DNA of 64,000 nucleotides from Ophiodon elongatus (taxonomy: Eukaryota > Chordata > Actinopteri > Perciformes > Hexagrammidae). The stretch spans positions 124,501-188,500 of the forward strand of contig JACSYO010001821.1 of NCBI GenBank assembly GCA_016806645.1. The letters are read 5' to 3'. Of the stretch, positions 20,850 to 33,800 are shown piece after piece. The notes beneath the pieces were generated by a model, which saw only the letters and a list, made by a program, of their open reading frames with translations, made no database searches and was not told the DNA's origin. A program made the translations under genes and the position numbers. Every line of letters begins with the position of its first letter. Positions within the stretch are counted from its first letter, which is position 1.

Positions 20850-22549
20850 CTGAAACACACACACACAACATAGACAGGACAGTGTTGTTGTAGTTAGAAA
20901 CAAGCGTGGGATGGTTACTTGTACTTTCAAAGCCGGAGTCAGTTCCTTAAAATGTCACATGCGTGTCACTCTGAGGCTATGGCGGTTTAATTTCTAGATC
21001 GGAGGATCGTTTTACTAGTGTTCAGTACAGTATTCATGAAATAAACACTCTGAATTATTCCTAAAATGTAAAACTACACATTTCAAACAACACATGGTAA
21101 CAAAGCTTTGTCTGATCTGAAATAGTGTGTAAATGAATGTGCTTCATTAACACACTTGGTTTCACACTGTGTGTAAAACCAAGGGAAATGCACTGCAGAG
21201 GTCAACGTTACTCGAAACCTTCAGCTGCTACGATAATTCAACTTTCTCAGCCCATGCAGTGTATACTGTCTATAGTTTATGTTCAGTGCATCACAATACC
21301 TGCTTGAGTTTGGATCATCAACTTGTGCCAGCCTGTGAGACAGTGGAAGTGTGCTGCACCGGGCGGTGGCAGACCTAAAAGTTTTGCGACAGTGGCGTGT
21401 GCTTCTCATGTAACTCAATCCACCTCCACGCCTACAGATTTAGCTGGACTGGAAATAGCTTCAGTAAGTGTTTGTTTGTGGGTGTGCTTGTATAAATTTA
21501 GTAGCACAACTCATCCCAGTATTAAAACAGTACTTTACTTACATTTTTCAAATTAGCATTTTTCACACCCTTCCTAAGCACTGAAAAATGTCCAAATTTG
21601 TTGATTTTGAATGTTTGTGATAAACTGTTTAAAGTATTTCTTTATGTGTTGAGAAAATGATGTAAGATCTTTTCTTGTGGGGTATTTTCAGGTTGTGGTA
21701 TTATTACGAGTAGTATATAATACAAAATTTTTAGAGAGAGAACAGACCTGCACTCATTGAAAGCAGATCACCGTAATTTAATAAAATCAAAGTAAAAAAG
21801 GTCAAACGTAAAGGCTACGTAAGCATTTGTTGTTTACTATATTGACCTTTTGATAGAATACCAGACTACTGTAACAAACTGGCTTTTACAGTTTGTGAAG
21901 AACCGTTAATGATTGCTTCCGTTTCTAGTTGAACGGTTCATTGTAGAACCACACATTGTATGAATTGAAATCCACGACAAAGTTACTGTCACGGAGGAAG
22001 TCAAAGCCTTCCAGTAGTTCCTATGTCTAATGTGACATAAACCATAATTTCCTCTTATTTCTGGTTACTGTAATAGCTTTCAGGTTATTGGTATTGCTAA
22101 AAATCAAGAAGTTAACATCCAGTAATAGAATAAAAAAAGGGTTTTATATGACATGCAGTACAGTATAGAATGAGCGTGAGAGTCAGATAACATCACTTGT
22201 CTTCTAACTTTCATTAGTGAGACCATTGCTGGTGTTAGTGAATGATCACAAGCAGAAAAGGTACAGAAACAGATGAACTATCTCCTCAAGTTCAGTTTTC
22301 TAACAAAAAAAACCCCCAAAAAACATATATTGAGTCTCAGATTTCATTTACGGTTTACTAATCTCCATTGACTTCCTCTTCTGACATTAGTTCCACATCT
22401 GTTACTGTGTCAGTGGCCTCTCGGTTCTACTTCCCTCTCTGTTCATGCAAAGAGGAAGCACAAACACACTGGAGGCTTTTAAATGCCAGAGCTTTCCCTG
22501 CTGTCGGCTTCAGTCTTTTGCCTTGTTAGCAACTGACACTAGCAGCACC
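20850..22549. other. Divergent intergenic region, flavoprotein gene and IL-1 gene
   Basis: The flavoprotein gene reads left and the IL-1 gene reads right from this 1.7 kb. On the minus strand a short (TG)n run and TTTCAG directly precede the flavoprotein ATG, implying an untranslated upstream exon somewhere here. The last 150 bases before 22550 form the likely IL-1 5' UTR and promoter. No other gene was seen. Confidence 0.5.
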
Positions 22550-23660
22550 ATGGATCTGGAGGTGGGTGACAAAATCTTTAACACAGAGCACCGCTATATG
22601 TGAGATGCTTTTTAAAAGATATGATTGTGTAGATTGTGTTGATGTGTTAAGTTTGTCTATTTGTCCGTAAACGTCAGGATTCTGTTATCAATGGAGGCGT
22701 GCTGATCGTCCACCACATCCGTGAGGGAAAGCACCAGTACGAAGTGGAAAATGTGAAGTACAACAAAGCGAGTGAAAAAGCGTTTGTCAGGTATAAATCA
22801 GATTGTTTTTGACTATGAAACAAACCACACAAACCCCCAAGAGTAGGAATGATTTTATTTGGAAAGCACTTTTCAAGCAGAGACCACAAAGGGCTTTTGA
22901 TGAAATCTAGTAAATAGATGGAAAACAAAAAAAATTAAAAAGGAAAATATACCATACAGGATGCTCTAAGAACAAAGAGCATAAAGAGCTTTAAAGAAAT
23001 GTGATTTTAACACAATAAGAAAAAATGATACAGGGTTTCTAAAAGTAAAAAGAATATTAAAAAGATACTTTGGCATATAAGTAGGTGAGTGAATAGAAAT
23101 GTGTTTTAACTCATGATTTAAAGCTCAAACAGCAGAACTGGAAGACTGGCTACTGTATTAAGAATACTTTATTATGGGGTTTATGAATAAAAACTATTGT
23201 TTTTCATAATGATAAGTAGATCTGAAACAATTAGTTGATTAATGGATTGTTTGACAACTAGTTTGATAATCAAAAACTTCATCGGGATTGTGTCCTTTGA
23301 TCAGACTTGATTGAAAACAACCAGCCAGCTTTCATCATATTAAGATTCAAATATTTCTAAATCCTGATTGGACAACAGTATGTGACATCACTTTTTATCC
23401 TTTTAAAAACCATGAAAAGAGCACAGAAAAAAAATACAGACTTATTTAATACCCAATTACTCAAATTAAGAGGCTGATTGAGGACTTTTCTTTTTTACAT
23501 GGGCTTTAATAACTTCTTTCTGACTTTCTAAGAGATGATCAGGTCTGCAGTTTTAAAAAAGTTGTAATGAATGGATTTTGATCCAGATGCTCTGTCACTC
23601 TCTAGAAGGTTAAGTGGTTAAAACTATGCAGGGTTGCCATAAGGCAAGTCTTAGAAAACA

Positions 23661-23693
<33 letters not shown>

Positions 23694-26600
23694 GTGTAAT
23701 ATTAATTCAGCGGCAACGCCTTCTTTATTTTTCTAAAAGCGAAAGATTACAGCAAACACAGATTAGCCAAATGGATGGAGTTTAACATTAATAAAAAGCC
23801 ATTTGTTACAATTAAAAAGCCATAATAAAGTATATGCCTTATACGTTTTCTGTTTTTTCCCCAGGAGAGGAGACAAACTGATGCAGATAAACGGCATGGA
23901 CCTGCAGGATCTCACGCCTGAGGAGGTGGCTCAGTCGTTAGCTAAAGATAATCCAATGCTGGTGAGTTCATGGGCTTACACAGTCTTGCACATTGAACAC
24001 CATCAAGGTAGAGTTTCTATTTTCGACTTTGTTGTCACTCATTATTTTAGTGGAATAATCCACTGTGCCAGACTATAACATTGTTATACAATATAAATAT
24101 TGTTATACTGAATATACATGTGGTTGTCATAATTCACATGCAAAACTATTTAATGTTAAGTATTTTCATAATAGTAATTGTACCTGTTTTCATCATGATT
24201 GGGATATATGACATGAAATTAAATGTGAACTTTTGCTGACATGACACATGTTTAAATTACACAGTAACACAGTTTTTTTTACATATTAAATTGAATTGTA
24301 TTGCACTGGAAATAATAGGTCAACTTTACATAGTTGTGTTCACCAGAGGAAGAACACACACATTGTCACTCTGACAGTAACTGTGTTTTTAGGTGTTTTA
24401 AGGTGGAGTTGTCCCACAGCCAATAACAGACACAAAGTTTGAGACAGAAAGAAACACAAAGTAAATATTCAGTCTGACCACACATCCACTTCCTCTCTCC
24501 CCCTCCCTCCGGTCTTCAGACGGTGCACAAGGCCAGCAGGACGAAGGAGCCCACTGAGCAGGTCTTACCAGCTGAGGACACTTTACATCCCTTCTCCAAG
24601 GAATCCACAGTACTCAGTTTCAGCATGGAGATGAGGCGGTTGGAAGACCTGGACCAGGATGGAGTGGGGCAGAAGGGGGACAGAGAGAAGGACGGGGTTA
24701 AAGAGGAGGATGTTTGCCAACCTGAAAACAAGGAGCGGGAGGATCTGCTCATCATATCTATGAAGAAAACCAGCATCTCCGTGGTGAGCGGGAGGGGCTG
24801 CGACAGCGGAAGCCCCTGTCAGGGATGTGATGGCGCAGGATGTACCTTTAATGAGGTTGTCATGGTGTCAGAATCCAGAGAGGTGATACTTGGTGAGTTT
24901 TAGTCTACGATCTTCTCTTCTAACCGTCTAATTTGTTCTACATTTCAATATATATTTATACAGATAGCCGCACTAAAAAATTCAGGATCCCTTTTTCAAC
25001 AGAGGAAAGAAAAGATACATTATACAGTCCAGAGACAGCCGTGGATCTCAGAAAAACTGGAGGATTAAGTTCTCCTTTATTCTTTTTTGTAAGCTAAATC
25101 AACCATCTCATAAAAAGTTGACCAGTTGGGTATACAGGTCTTAGACAGGTCAAGAAAACAGTCAGAAGTTACATACTGTAAATAAATCTGATCAAAGAGC
25201 AGTGCAACTCTCTTCTTTGGAAAAACGTATTCATACACAGATAAAATAGGGAGTGAGATATTAATCACCCTTGTTCTTGTTTTTCGTAGAAAGGGTTATG
25301 AACTATGAACTCCATGCCCTTTGTTTGATTGTTCCCTGTCCCTGTGTTCAGTTGCAAGCGGAGGTGGAAGTTTCAGTCAGCTAAAGTCATTGAACGCTAC
25401 AATCGAACATTGGCCCTCTCATCAATACCTCAGAGGTCTCTGCTCACGGAAGGCTATATATGCTTCACCGAACCCAGGTTTGTCCTTCAGAGCAGCACGC
25501 AGCAACGCGCCACCTCCTGATTCATTTACAGTAATCACAAATGTTGTTTTGGATTTCAGTTTTCAATTGATTTGTGAAATTCCTTGTTTGTTTTTATTTT
25601 TTTTTGTGTCCAGAGGAGATGACCATCTACTACTACAAGTCAACCGGTTTCTCCTCCTTCAAAGGACAGCCAGTGGTCCTAAACTTTAGCACGTCCAACT
25701 GCTTCCTCAGGTGCTGGAAGGAAGGGGACAGGGTGTTCCTCCAAGTAGAGGTAATAACTGTTACTGTGTGAGTTAATGTACACATAGTTAGATTTAAGAT
25801 GCATCAACCTGACTTTTGCTCTAGAGCGACCAACAGGTTGACACTTTTGGCTTTCCTGAAATTTATAACAACTATTACATGGACTACCATGACGTTTGTC
25901 ATTTATGGTAAGGTTAAAATGTGTGGTTTTAAGTGAAATGTCTCGATAAACTATTGGTTGGATTGATTCATTCCATTCATGTTCCCCACAAGATGATTTT
26001 CTTTTGATTTTTTTACCTGATGATGGTACTCAATGCAAGGGTAAGGGAATCACCAAAATCATCAAGATTCATCATCGAAGAACCATGAATGTATTATGAA
26101 AATGTGCGTCAATGCATCTGGTAGATTTGAAGTTAACATTGCTGCTAGTGGCGTTGAAGTCAGGTGACCACCAACGTCAGTAGAATGCGTCCTCATGGCA
26201 CCATGAATCATGATGTCATTTTAATGGCAATTCTTCTGAAAGTTGAGACACTTTGGTCTGGACCAAAGTTGTTGACGGACCAACATGTGGTCTCATGAGC
26301 CATGCAGCTAAAAAGGCTAATAAATACTTGGATACAGACAACATCACTTGAAAGACTCAATCTCGTCTACTAACCGAAGCGGAAAAATCTTTGTTGGCTG
26401 AGCAGCAATACTCACCAAGGCTACTTTCAGAAATGACTTGCTCCCACCTCTGAAAAATATGCACTGGCAAAGTTTTAAGGACACTAGTATGTAACTAAGT
26501 ATTAAGTAGCAAGTCTACAGTCATGCTGACGACTCTGTGAGGCTGTACATAAGCACAGCGGTGGTTTGAGCTAATTGCTCACATCAGCACGCCAACATTG

Positions 26601-27076
26601 CTCAGAGTGGTAATGTTAGCGTGTTAATGTTTAGCAGGTATAATGTTTATCCACCATCTTTCTGATAATATGTTTACTGAAGTAAGGTTTTGAATGTAGG
26701 ACATTAATAATATTTGCTAATAAGCACTAAACACAAAGTTCAGCTGAGGCTGATGGGTATGTCATTAGTTATTACACAGGTATTTGGTCACCACCTTACT
26801 GCCAAGAGCCATCTGTCGTCTCCGTGACGGATGTCCACATCTTTGTTGTTGCTGTAGACTCGCGAGAAGCAGAAGCTGAAGAAGATCTCCAAGAACGACG
26901 AGGACGCCCTCTCCTTCGTCTTCTACATGAAGACCGATGGGACCAGACAGCGGACGTTTGAGTCAGCGCTGCACGGCGGCTGGTTCATCCAAATAGACAC
27001 CACCAACTTAGTGGCCGTGGCAAACCTGGATGTAGGGATGAGGGACGAATCGTTCCTCTTCATCATTCAGACTTGA
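22550..27076 (+). CDS. il1fma: Interleukin-1 family cytokine with PDZ-like N-terminal domain (fish novel IL-1 family type)
   Basis: Exons: 22550-22561, 22678-22790, 23865-23961, 24520-24892, 25352-25477, 25614-25750, 26858-27076; phases join into 358 residues. The start ATG has a strong context (ACCATGG). Residues 242-358 are an IL-1-type beta-trefoil: EEMTIYYYKSTG, GQPVVLNFSTSNCFLRC, GDRVFLQVE, then FESALHGGWFIQID near the end, a degenerate form of the IL-1 family signature. Residues 5-80 read as a PDZ-like fold (RRGDKLMQINGMDLQDLTPE). Residues 75-198 are an acidic, charged linker with a Cys-rich patch (CQGCDGAGC). There is no signal peptide, as is usual for IL-1 cytokines; release by proteolysis is inferred only. 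In exon 25352-25477 the phase-consistent frame (KAIYASPNP) was used. The symbol is a best guess from the fish-specific IL-1 member; the family call is firmer than the name. Confidence 0.82.
22791..23864 (+). other. IL-1 gene intron 2
   Basis: Intron of 1.07 kb, AT-rich, with a (TA)n tract at 23660-23693. It splits the PDZ-like domain inside a codon (phase 2), with donor GTATAA and acceptor TTTTTTCCCCAG. Nothing else was recognised in it. Confidence 0.8.
23660..23693. repeat. (TA)n microsatellite
   Basis: About 17 AT units with one G interruption, in IL-1 gene intron 2. Confidence 0.95.
25890..26830. repeat. Interspersed repeat family R2 in the last IL-1 gene intron
   Basis: It contains aatcaccaaaatcatcaagattcatc, ggtctggaccaaagttgttg, and then gctaataagcactaaacacaaagttcagctgaggctgatggg. 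The same strings in related order recur at 28430-28670, 47940-48120, 49290-49400 and 55050-55560. No coding capacity; class unknown, probably a non-autonomous DNA element. Confidence 0.65.
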
Positions 27077-27401
27077 GGGATACTCACTTTCCTCAGACGT
27101 CAAGTTTACCATTGAAATTCACATGCAGATTTTCTTTGGGACTTGATATTAAACAAAAGAAAAACATGAGTGGAGCTCTTTTGTTTGACCCACCTGGGCC
27201 TGTGACAGAAAACCCATGTCACTGTGTCAAATTCTGCTAATGCAGAAGTGCGTAGATATGTATCATACAACTATATCTAATTCAAAAATGTTTAGTGTGC
27301 TTGTAAGCGTGTAATCAGTTTTGTTGTTTACTGTGACCTTTCAAGTTTTTTTGTGTTAATATTTTATGTTCAGTGGATGTACATTTTATTAAACAAGTTA
27401 A

Positions 27402-27407
27402 AATAAA
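27402..27407 (+). terminator. Polyadenylation signal of the IL-1 family gene
   Basis: AATAAA 326 bases after the TGA, followed by GT-rich text (ggtgatgtgataa) suitable as a downstream element. Confidence 0.65.
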
Positions 27408-27525
27408 GGTGATGTGATAATAACTTTGTTTATTTAACACTTTTTGATATACATTAATAAAGAAATGTTGTGAGCACAATTTCATATAATTTAAAAATAC
27501 ACATAATACAAGGTAAATGTCCATT

Positions 27526-27531
27526 TTTAAT
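27526..27531 (-). terminator. Candidate polyadenylation signal of ace2
   Basis: ATTAAA on the minus strand, 310 bases after the ace2 stop. A canonical AATAAA at 27434-27429 is the alternative and would make the two 3' UTRs nearly touch or overlap. Confidence 0.4.
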
Positions 27532-27840
27532 AAAAAAAAACTATACTCAAAATAGCACAGTCAAGGCAACTTAAGTGTAGTTGTACTACTATACTACTTA
27601 TGCACTTATAGTAAGTATAATATTAAAAGTGTGTCAAAAATACCACACTGAATAGATTTACATGGAGGTATATTTTTTATACTAAAATTACCTGCAATTA
27701 AATATACCGTTTTACAAGGGTATTCACTATAAAATAACCTGACGAACTAAAACTTATAACACATAAACACATTTCGCAGAATGTTGATGTTTGATGAAAG
27801 GTAAGCTTTGAGGACACCTTCCCTCTGTTCTTCAGTGGAC

Positions 27841-30800
27841 TCAGAAACCAGTTTGTTCATGGTCTTCGTCCTCAAAGGCTTTGTTAATTTGTCCATCAAT
27901 GTTCATATCGTAAGGATTCTCTGTGGTTGTCTTTGTCGATTTCCTACAAACAAACAAGAAATACACAGTTATGTCTCACAGTTATGAAGGTAAGCTGGTC
28001 CAACGCTGTAGAAACGGGTCTCAGTCTCGAGACCAAAAACTCACTTCTTGCGCTCTCTGACACCGGAGATGACAAGGTAGACGCCCGCAAGCACCACAAC
28101 TCCCATGACCACCCCAAACACCACCAGCCACACCTCCACCGGCTGCTCCACGAGAGGGGCGAGCGTTGGTAGGATACCCTCGAATTCCAGCGTCCTGTCA
28201 TCCAATTGGAAGGCATCGTTGATCCGGCCTCGACTTAACCTGGGATCAATATCGAAATGGGTTTATTATTGCTCACACTTATCAACTGTCTCTAGTGAAA
28301 GGTCACACTGAGTTTATTATAGCAATTATAGCAATTTAACTGGAATGCTAACAGCCCTGTGAGGCTTTTAACAAAGATTTTGCAAATCATAAATGTCTGC
28401 ACCAAAATAGTTGTCATGGTGATGCTAGATTAATTGCCTGAGAATCATGCAGCTTTGTACAAAATGATGTCCCAATCCATCTAGTAGCTGTTGAGACTTA
28501 ACCTGTTGGTGGCGCTAGACTAAAAGTCAGAGGATCGCCAAAGTCATTAAGATTCATCGTCTGGGCACTATGAAAGTCATGTACAACATTTTGTGGCAAA
28601 TCAACCAATAGTTGTTGAGATACTTGAGTCTGGACCAAAGCGGTGGTCAGACACGCCATCATAACTCAACTATTACAGCTGCTCGTACAAAACAAGTATA
28701 CTGCACTCAGTATTTTGGAACATGCCGCATGTAATCAAAATACACTTGTCCCGTGTTGAATGAAGCTTGTGCCTCACCGTATGGCAGCCTCCACATCCTC
28801 TTTTGGGATATACGTGCTGTTACTCTCTGGGCTGGTGACCACAATGTAGAAGGAGATCCTGGGAGTCACTTTATAGGCGAGGACGTTCTCTGCTCTGCTG
28901 GTACAAACCAAAGAAAAAGTCTTAAAAAAATGTGGTAACAAAAGATAGTCAGATAAAAACAAAGGAATAAAGTATCTTCATATATTTGCGGTCTCAGGAA
29001 GGTACTGACGTGAAGCCGGTGGTCTCGTTCTTTTGGCTGTAGTACTGCCTCAAAGCGTATGCAATGTTGGCCTTGAACAGGTACAGCTCGTTGGCGTTCC
29101 AGGAATACTGAAACACATTACAGTTGATTAATATTTGCCATGATATCAAACCGACTGAAGTTCACTTCAAAGGTGCAAAATACACTTCATGTGTAGTCAG
29201 CTATTGCAACCCTTATACTCTATTAACTATTCTGATAATGATTAACAATACTCACAGCATCACCACCCATGGCAGCCTTCAAACTGAGCCTCACTTTCAT
29301 GGCATAACCTGAATCTGTAAAAATTAAATCAAAAATCCAATCATTAGTTGAGTTTGAGAAATAAATTTCATCAAATCTTCACCAAACATGGCATTTGGCT
29401 GACCGTGAACACAGCCCATGCATTTGTTTTTGGATATCACCCCACTATTTGTCAACAACATTTTGCTGCGGCAGCCTAATGCACTTAAACTGCCATAACT
29501 TTTTAATGCATCCTCCAATATCAACCAATTACTGGGTCACCTGTACAGACAGGTCTATACAATTTGATGCAATAGGGGGAACTACAGTTAAAGTATAAAT
29601 TGATGATACAATCAAACTTGGTGCACACAAGCCCCCTGGACATGTGCTGGAGATTGTGTTACTTATGAAACATAGAGTAAAAAGTAAAAATACAAGCAAA
29701 TTGCAATCACAACCATTTTCTTCAAGAAATACGGATTTTAGTAATGTGGCAATGTGGTTTGGTAATGCAAATATTTGTCATGAAAACAGCAGTGACTTAA
29801 GTCTGTGTTTTTTACAGCTTCCTTAAAAATGTCCTCAGGGATTTTTTTTTTTTACTTCAGTGCCCTTGTGTAAAGTGGTAGAGCAAACATTTCATCAGAA
29901 GTCAAATTTAGTCGCAGTTATTACGTAATGGTGAGAGAGTTTTATATGCCTCTGGCAAAGCTTTCAAATCTATCAAAAACAGTTAAAATAACTGTGTATG
30001 GTGTGGACTTTAATGCTACATAAACCCCATATGGCAGGATAGATACACTCAACCCAGATAAGCAGTATAGAAGGGAGGCTTAAAGGAATAGCTCAGCAGT
30101 TTGGGCAATATGCTTATTTACTGTTTTGCTAAGTGTAAGATTTGTACATATATTTACAATGAATACAAAGCTTGAAAGGGTTAGCTTAGCTTAGCACAAA
30201 GACTGAAACAGGGGGAAACTCCTAACCTGGCTCTGTCCAAAGGCAATAAAATCCACCTACCAGCAACTTTAAAAGTTACTAATTAACACATTATATCTGC
30301 TTTGTACGTACTGTACAAAAACAACTCATTGTGGATTTCAGGGGGGTAATGTGTCGACTATTATTATAGTATGGAAGACTATGGTTGCCCTGAAAACTTC
30401 ATGGTGATGACAAGACTACGGTAAATTACTGGACAAGAAATAATTCGCCACATAACTTTCCCACGAAATAATGTGTTGTTTTTTACATTTTCTTTTGTTT
30501 TACAAATTAAACAAATAAGCTATGATGTGTTCATTAGTGAGCTTTAGAGGTGCTGGTACAAAGCCAAGCTACCTGTTTCCTCAAGTTCCCAGTCTTTGTG
30601 CTAAGCTAAGCTAACCGGCTGCTGGTGGTAGCATAATTATCTACCATAACTCTCGACAAGAAAGCTATTAAGCGAATTGTCCAAAATGTCAAACTATTAC
30701 TTTAATAAAATAGTTTTTTACTTTAGTGGTAATAATAATCTTCAATGTGAGTGTCGTTTGCACTCACATGGAGTTATTGATGTCTTCCAGCCCACATTCC

Positions 30801-33800
30801 TGTGGTGTTTCTTGTTCTCTACCCGCAACCAGTCATGAAGCTTTTGGAAATAATCCAACAGAGGGCGGGAGTCCATCTTAATATCACCGGATATCGTATG
30901 CAAAGCCCTGGTCCAGGACTGGGACCTTCCCAGCTCTAACATATTCCTAAAAGGAAACATCGATGATGATAAATTACTGTTGCATTTCACAGGGACGACC
31001 AAAACAACTTCATCGGATTATGTGACAGCCTTCCCAGAGGAGCAGGAAGTCGTTCGTACCTCAGTTTGGTTCCTGCTGCTGTAGAATTAGTAATGTCACA
31101 TTTAGACAAGGCACCTGTATGACCAGCCGCATCGCAGAGTGCTTTCTGGAACTGGAACTGGTAGATGGTTCTTGTGAAGTACCTGTATTCACAACCATCA
31201 GCACACACACACACACTTAGACCTCTCTCATGGCTTTACTTCTCAGCTCAAAGCCATCTAAAGCATGTCTTTGTGCAGCCCTGTCTCCAACAAAATGACG
31301 TTGCCATATAACTAAACTGCATTCTCTACTAACTAACTAACTAACTACTTGATTAAGTTTAGGCTACATAATTACTTGGTTAGGTTAAGTAAAGGATCAT
31401 GGTTTGGCTTAGAATTTGTATTTTTGTTACAGAATTTAAATTACGAATGTAAATTAAGATAGTTCACTTTTGTTTTCACGCGGGACACGAGCAGTGACCT
31501 CCTGGGTGAAAGTCCTGTGTTTGACCCACTCATACATATTCGAACTTCAGCACACTTTGATTAGAAACATATTTGTGATATGTCAAAAACAAACATAATA
31601 CGGGAAGAAATACGTATCAATTGAAGCGTTATGTATATAATATATGTCGTATATATTATGACAATGCAGTTTTGTTGTATGGGAACGTAATTTCTAGGAG
31701 ACCAGACTACTTTTTACTCCACTGAAAGATGTAAATGTTTTAGGATTTCCTTGTTCACTCTTTGCCCTCCAGCTTTGGTTGCTTAATGAGAGCACGAGTG
31801 GTGAGGTCATGAATAATCTTAAAATGAATTATAAACAAGTGTCATTAAATAGTAATTTAATCTGTAAACAAGCTTTACAGTCAGTAGGTTTTTAGGGGAT
31901 GCAGGTTGGCAGGATTCTGGGCAAAACTGATTGGTATAATAGAAAACTAGAAAGCGAAACACATTTATTTAATAAGAAATGTGCAAAGAAAACATAGTGA
32001 GTGCCGTAGTTCATCAGAAAATAGCAAAAAAAATCAAAAAAGAGCTTGATTTTGAAATGTTAAGAATTTAAGAAACGTTAGGAAACGGTTCTGCACCAAA
32101 ATGTTTTATTGAAATACGTTAAAACATTTTTGATTTATCTTGAGAACCATAACACAGACAGAACACTCATTAACTGATTTTTTAGATTATTATCATTATT
32201 ATATTACTATTATCAGTATGCTTTTATTTCATTGAGGCACAGCTTTACAGCGGGAGTGTTACCTGATGAAAGAGTAGTCTCCAGATACATGGAACAGAGC
32301 AGGCGGGTCACAGTAGGTCTCGTCTCTCGGCACTGGCTCCACCACCCCCACCAGCTCCCTCCTGTCACGACAACAGAGAGTCAGCACTGACGCAGACCCA
32401 TGCTGTAACCGCAGTGAAGCAGCCGCTGAGGTCACACAACATGAAAAGCGACAACTCTTGCCTGCAGTGTGTCCACCTCAGATTTCATCATGACCATATT
32501 TGATTAAAGGGATTAATACGTCAACCGGTTTATATACAATTTACCCATACATTTTCACAGGCTTCATAAATTAACTGGCATATATGCAGACACCTCATAT
32601 AAGTCTCTGCTTACTTCATCTCCCACCAGCGCTGCATCCAATTATCCTTGGTGATGTTCCCCGCAAACACCTGCCACCTCCACTCCTCCAGCATGTAGGT
32701 GAACGGCAGCGTGGCCACGATGGTGAGCGCCTGTTTCAGCAAGAAGTTGATCTCCGTTTCTGCGAGGCAAATAAACACAAAACATTTTATGACGTAGGAA
32801 GTGAAAAGGCTCAGGAAGCTGGTCTGAACATCATTTTAGAAGTTGAGCGATAAAACAGTTTTTGCAGAGAAATAATATTGGTTTCTGGGACAAGTGCTCA
32901 GCCCTCTGCGTTTGATATGCTGTTTATGACACGTATGTCAGACTCTGTAAGTACACGGGAGTTTCAGTTAGCAGGAGGCCCAAGGTTGTGTTCTGCTTGA
33001 TTAACTGGTTTCACTGCAGTAAACAGGTGAATGCAGGTGTGACACAGTCTGTCCTGGTGGCCCCAACGGTGCTGAAGCTATTTTTATCCTGCGTGCCAAT
33101 CGAGGACAGCAACCCAGAGACACCTTAGTCATACCTGCTCTGGTTTGTTCAGAACTCAGTTCAGTCCGTTTGTTCTGTGAACAGAATATTCATCAAACCC
33201 TTCTTTGATTTTCAGGGAAAAAAGGTAAACCTGCCTTTTTTTGGCCACTTGGGGTTAGTGTAAGCTCAACATTGACATATTATCTAAAAACAACTTTAGC
33301 AGGCCTTTGAAGTTGAGTCTCTGGCAACCCGATGGATGTTCTGTAAGTCCAATATTCACTTCCTTTTTGCTCTGTTTTTGGCCACTAACTATCGAAGGAA
33401 ACGTCTGATTTTTTAGCAGTTCAATGTTCACCTTTTTGTCATTAATTGTATCTGTCTGTTTGATGCTGGTTTACACAGCTGTCAGCTAACACAAACTACA
33501 CTGTTATTGTCACTAAACTGCTGAAGCGCTTCAGTCATTCTTCTGCATTTTTAGTTTCCAAACAGTTTCCGGTGTATCACCACCTCCTCCTGGCTACAGA
33601 CTGTCATGTTGCCCAGAACGACAAATCAGATTGTCATCAGATTTGTGGTCTGGCCAACAGAGACGTGTGTATGTGTAAATGAAAGTGTCTTAAATTTCAT
33701 CTAGGTTTTATCTGGATACGAGACACTTGCAAAATGGAGGCCATAGTAATTTCACCAATTGTTATTTCAAAAGCATTGATTATAGCAGCTTTCGTGTTTT

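Larger units (their letters stand above)
27077..27840. other. Convergent 3' ends of the IL-1 gene and ace2
   Basis: The stop codons of the two genes face each other 764 bases apart. A plus-strand AATAAA is at 27402-27407. Minus-strand signals are at 27526-27531 (ATTAAA) and 27429-27434 (AATAAA). The sequence is AT-rich and otherwise featureless. Confidence 0.7.

Noticed and set aside
24516..24776. Minus-strand open frame opposite the IL-1 gene linker exon
   Set aside because: Serine-rich mirror of a Glu/Lys-rich coding exon; no independent evidence.
25352..25477. Alternative frame in the fifth IL-1 gene exon reading CKRRWKFQ ... ICFTEP
   Set aside because: It looks attractive but would need two bases from the previous exon, which leaves one; it also fails to join the next exon. 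The frame ending KAIYASPNP fits both junctions.
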